NCBI GenBank assembly: GCA_016125355.1
Contig: WGLX01000009.1
Location: 1-64,000 of the forward strand
DNA from: Actinomycetales bacterium
GTDB lineage: Bacteria; Actinomycetota; Actinomycetes; S36-B12
Reading direction: 5' to 3'
Length of the DNA stretch: 64,000 bases
Made by a program: the position numbers and the translations under genes. Shown here one piece after another: positions 62,677 through 64,000 of this stretch; positions within the stretch are counted from its first letter, which is position 1, and each line of letters opens with the position of its first letter. The notes beneath the pieces were generated by a model that worked only from the letters and a program-made list of their open reading frames with translations, did no database searches and had not been told where the DNA came from.

Positions 62677-63963
62677 GTGAGAAGAATCCTGGCGGCCCGC
62701 GCGGTCGCAATCGGAGCAGCAGGGGCGGTCGCCCTCGGCGCTGCTCTGCCGGCGGAGGCGGCAGTACCGGCTGCTGATCCCGGTGTCAGCTCCAACCAGA
62801 TCGTGATCGGAACCACGACGCCTCTGACGGGACCGGCCTCGCCCGGCTACAAGGACGTCGCCCCCGCGGCCCAGGCGTACTTCGACTATGTCAATGCCAG
62901 CGGCGGCATCAACGGGCGGAAGATCAAGTACGTCGTCAAGGACGACGCGTACAACCCGGCCAAGACGAAGAGCGCGACGAGCGAGCTCATCCTGCGCGAC
63001 AAGATCTTCGCCATGTTCGGTGCGCTGGGAACGCCCACGCACTCTGCGGTGGTCTCCGACCTCAACCGCCGAGGGATCCCCGACGTGTTCGTGAACACCG
63101 GGTCGTCCAACTTCGACAACCCGCGCAAGTACCCGACGACGTTCCCGTACTTCCCGTCCTACGTGGTCGAGGCCAAGGTGATGGCCTACTACATCGCCCA
63201 GGACTCGGCGCTGAACGCGAAGAAGCGCTGCCTGTTCTACCAGGACGGTGAGTTCGGCGAGAACGCCCAGAAGGGCTTCAAGGCCGCAGGCATGTCCTTC
63301 GACACCACCGTCTCTTACTTCTCCGGGCAGCAGGTGGCGCCGTTCACCTCGCAGATCACGAAGCTCAAGTCCGCGGGATGCGACCTCGTGGTCTTCTTCG
63401 GCGTCACCTCGGCGACGGCCCAGATGCTGGGCACGGCTGCCAAGGCCGGCTTCAAGCCGACGTGGATGGTGACCTCGGTCGGATCCGATCCGTCCGTCCT
63501 CGCCGGCTCCCTCGGGGCGGCGACCAACCAGCTGCTGCAGGGCATGTACTCGCCGAGCTTCCTCGTGCCGATCCAGGACACCAGCAACGCCTACGTGCGG
63601 CAGATGAAGGTCATCGCCGACGCCAAGGGGCTGCCCTGGAACTTCTACACGTACTACGGGCTCAACACCGCGTACGTGCTGTCCCAGGCCATCAAGGCGG
63701 CCGGTCCGAACCTGACCCGCAAGGGCCTGATCAACGCCCTGCAGACGAAGGCCGCGTCCTTCCGCTCCGCAGCCGTCGTCCCGATGGTCATCAACAGCAG
63801 GAGCCACCAGGGCCTGACCGGCTACTACATGGGCCAGTACGACGGCGGCGGCCAGCTCCAGCGCCTGACCAGCTACGTGATGCTGGCCAACAGCGCCGCC
63901 ACCGGCAAGGCCAAGAAGGCCGTGTTCAAGCCCGGTAACCCGACATCCAAGCTGCTCCCGTAG
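62677..63963 (+). CDS. livJ: Branched-chain amino acid ABC transporter, substrate-binding protein
   Basis: A 428-residue type I periplasmic-binding protein (Peripla_BP_6). A Sec signal with Ala-rich core ends near AEAA (about 25-28); there is no lipobox, unusual for a Gram-positive binding protein. The mature part starts with SSNQIVIGTTTPLTGPAS and YFDYVNASGGINGRKI, typical of LivJ/LivK. The GTG start has AGGGGAGGAATG upstream. The ligand is not inferable. Confidence 0.88.
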   Translation: MRRILAARAVAIGAAGAVALGAALPAEAAVPAADPGVSSNQIVIGTTTPLTGPASPGYKDVAPAAQAYFDYVNASGGINGRKIKYVVKDDAYNPAKTKSATSELILRDKIFAMFGALGTPTHSAVVSDLNRRGIPDVFVNTGSSNFDNPRKYPTTFPYFPSYVVEAKVMAYYIAQDSALNAKKRCLFYQDGEFGENAQKGFKAAGMSFDTTVSYFSGQQVAPFTSQITKLKSAGCDLVVFFGVTSATAQMLGTAAKAGFKPTWMVTSVGSDPSVLAGSLGAATNQLLQGMYSPSFLVPIQDTSNAYVRQMKVIADAKGLPWNFYTYYGLNTAYVLSQAIKAAGPNLTRKGLINALQTKAASFRSAAVVPMVINSRSHQGLTGYYMGQYDGGGQLQRLTSYVMLANSAATGKAKKAVFKPGNPTSKLLP

Positions 63964-63975
63964 GTGAGGACCGAC

Positions 63976-64000
63976 ATGACGAATCGATTGATGCGCCGCC
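63976..64000 (+). CDS. Start of a further gene, cut by the window edge
   Basis: An ATG at 63976 follows GTGAGGACC by normal spacing and reads a basic N-terminus (MTNRLMRR) compatible with a signal peptide. It is probably another gene of the liv operon, but eight codons cannot identify it. Confidence 0.4.

Noticed and set aside
61597-63807. Open reading frame of 736 codons antisense to livM and livJ
   Set aside because: Arg/Pro/Ala-rich translation without motifs; the opposite strand encodes two recognised proteins.

Overview
The window is GC-rich chromosomal DNA with frequent GTG starts, ATGA/GTGA stop-start overlaps and a gene content typical of an aerobic actinomycete: a Rex regulator, a fused CobA-HemD, ResB/CcsB-type (system II) cytochrome c biogenesis, a complete menaquinone set, a 14-gene nuo operon, an actinobacterial KorAB, and the rpmG-hadA-hadB-murB / tRNA-Trp-secE-nusG-rplK-rplA block. 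The genus cannot be named from the sequence. No plasmid, phage or rRNA signature was seen. No stretch over 300 bases lacks a feature.

Layout. 1-162: three tandem 55-bp repeats. 167-10501: a HAD hydrolase, an acyl-CoA ligase, a glutaredoxin-like protein, rex, cobA-hemD, a histidine phosphatase, then resA-ccdA-resB-ccsB. 10547-20885: small membrane proteins and the menaquinone genes menA, menE, menB, menC, menD, menF and menG, interrupted by a TetR/ACT-like/GNAT fusion. 20900-37392: a Rex-type operator, nuoA-N, then a polyprenyl diphosphate synthase that probably makes the menaquinone side chain. 37429-38623: an AbiEi/DUF559-type gene enclosed by 74-bp inverted repeats. 38660-45583: MFS and RarD transporters, korAB, and a divergent four-gene operon with short paralogues of NuoB, NuoC and NuoI. 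45608-52220: YajQ, a TMA-dehydrogenase-family flavoprotein, HAD and metallo-beta-lactamase proteins, tRNA-Tyr, an ACT protein with agmatine deiminase, and an SDR. 52291-58747: tRNA-Thr, tRNA-Met, rpmG, hadAB, murB, an aminotransferase, tRNA-Trp, secE, nusG, rplK, rplA and a strong terminator. 58829-64000: a LivGFHMJ-type branched-chain amino acid ABC transporter running off the right edge.

How the genes fit together. Much of the window builds one aerobic respiratory chain: electron entry (Nuo, and possibly KorAB through ferredoxin), the quinone (Men enzymes plus polyprenyl synthase), and haem or cytochrome c maturation (HemD, ResA/CcdA/ResB/CcsB). Rex, which senses NADH/NAD+, appears to link the parts: a near-consensus Rex box lies just before nuoA (20914-20931) and a weaker one overlaps the predicted rex promoter (2967-2984).

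The least conventional items are the inverted-repeat-bounded nuclease-like gene and its repeat family (third copy at 54675-54764), the NuoB/C/I-like mini-operon next to korAB, the TetR/ACT-like/GNAT fusion, a repeat-bearing insert in LivM, a histone-like N-terminal tail on CobA-HemD, and a recurrent TANNNT-N6-start signature that points to widespread leaderless transcription.
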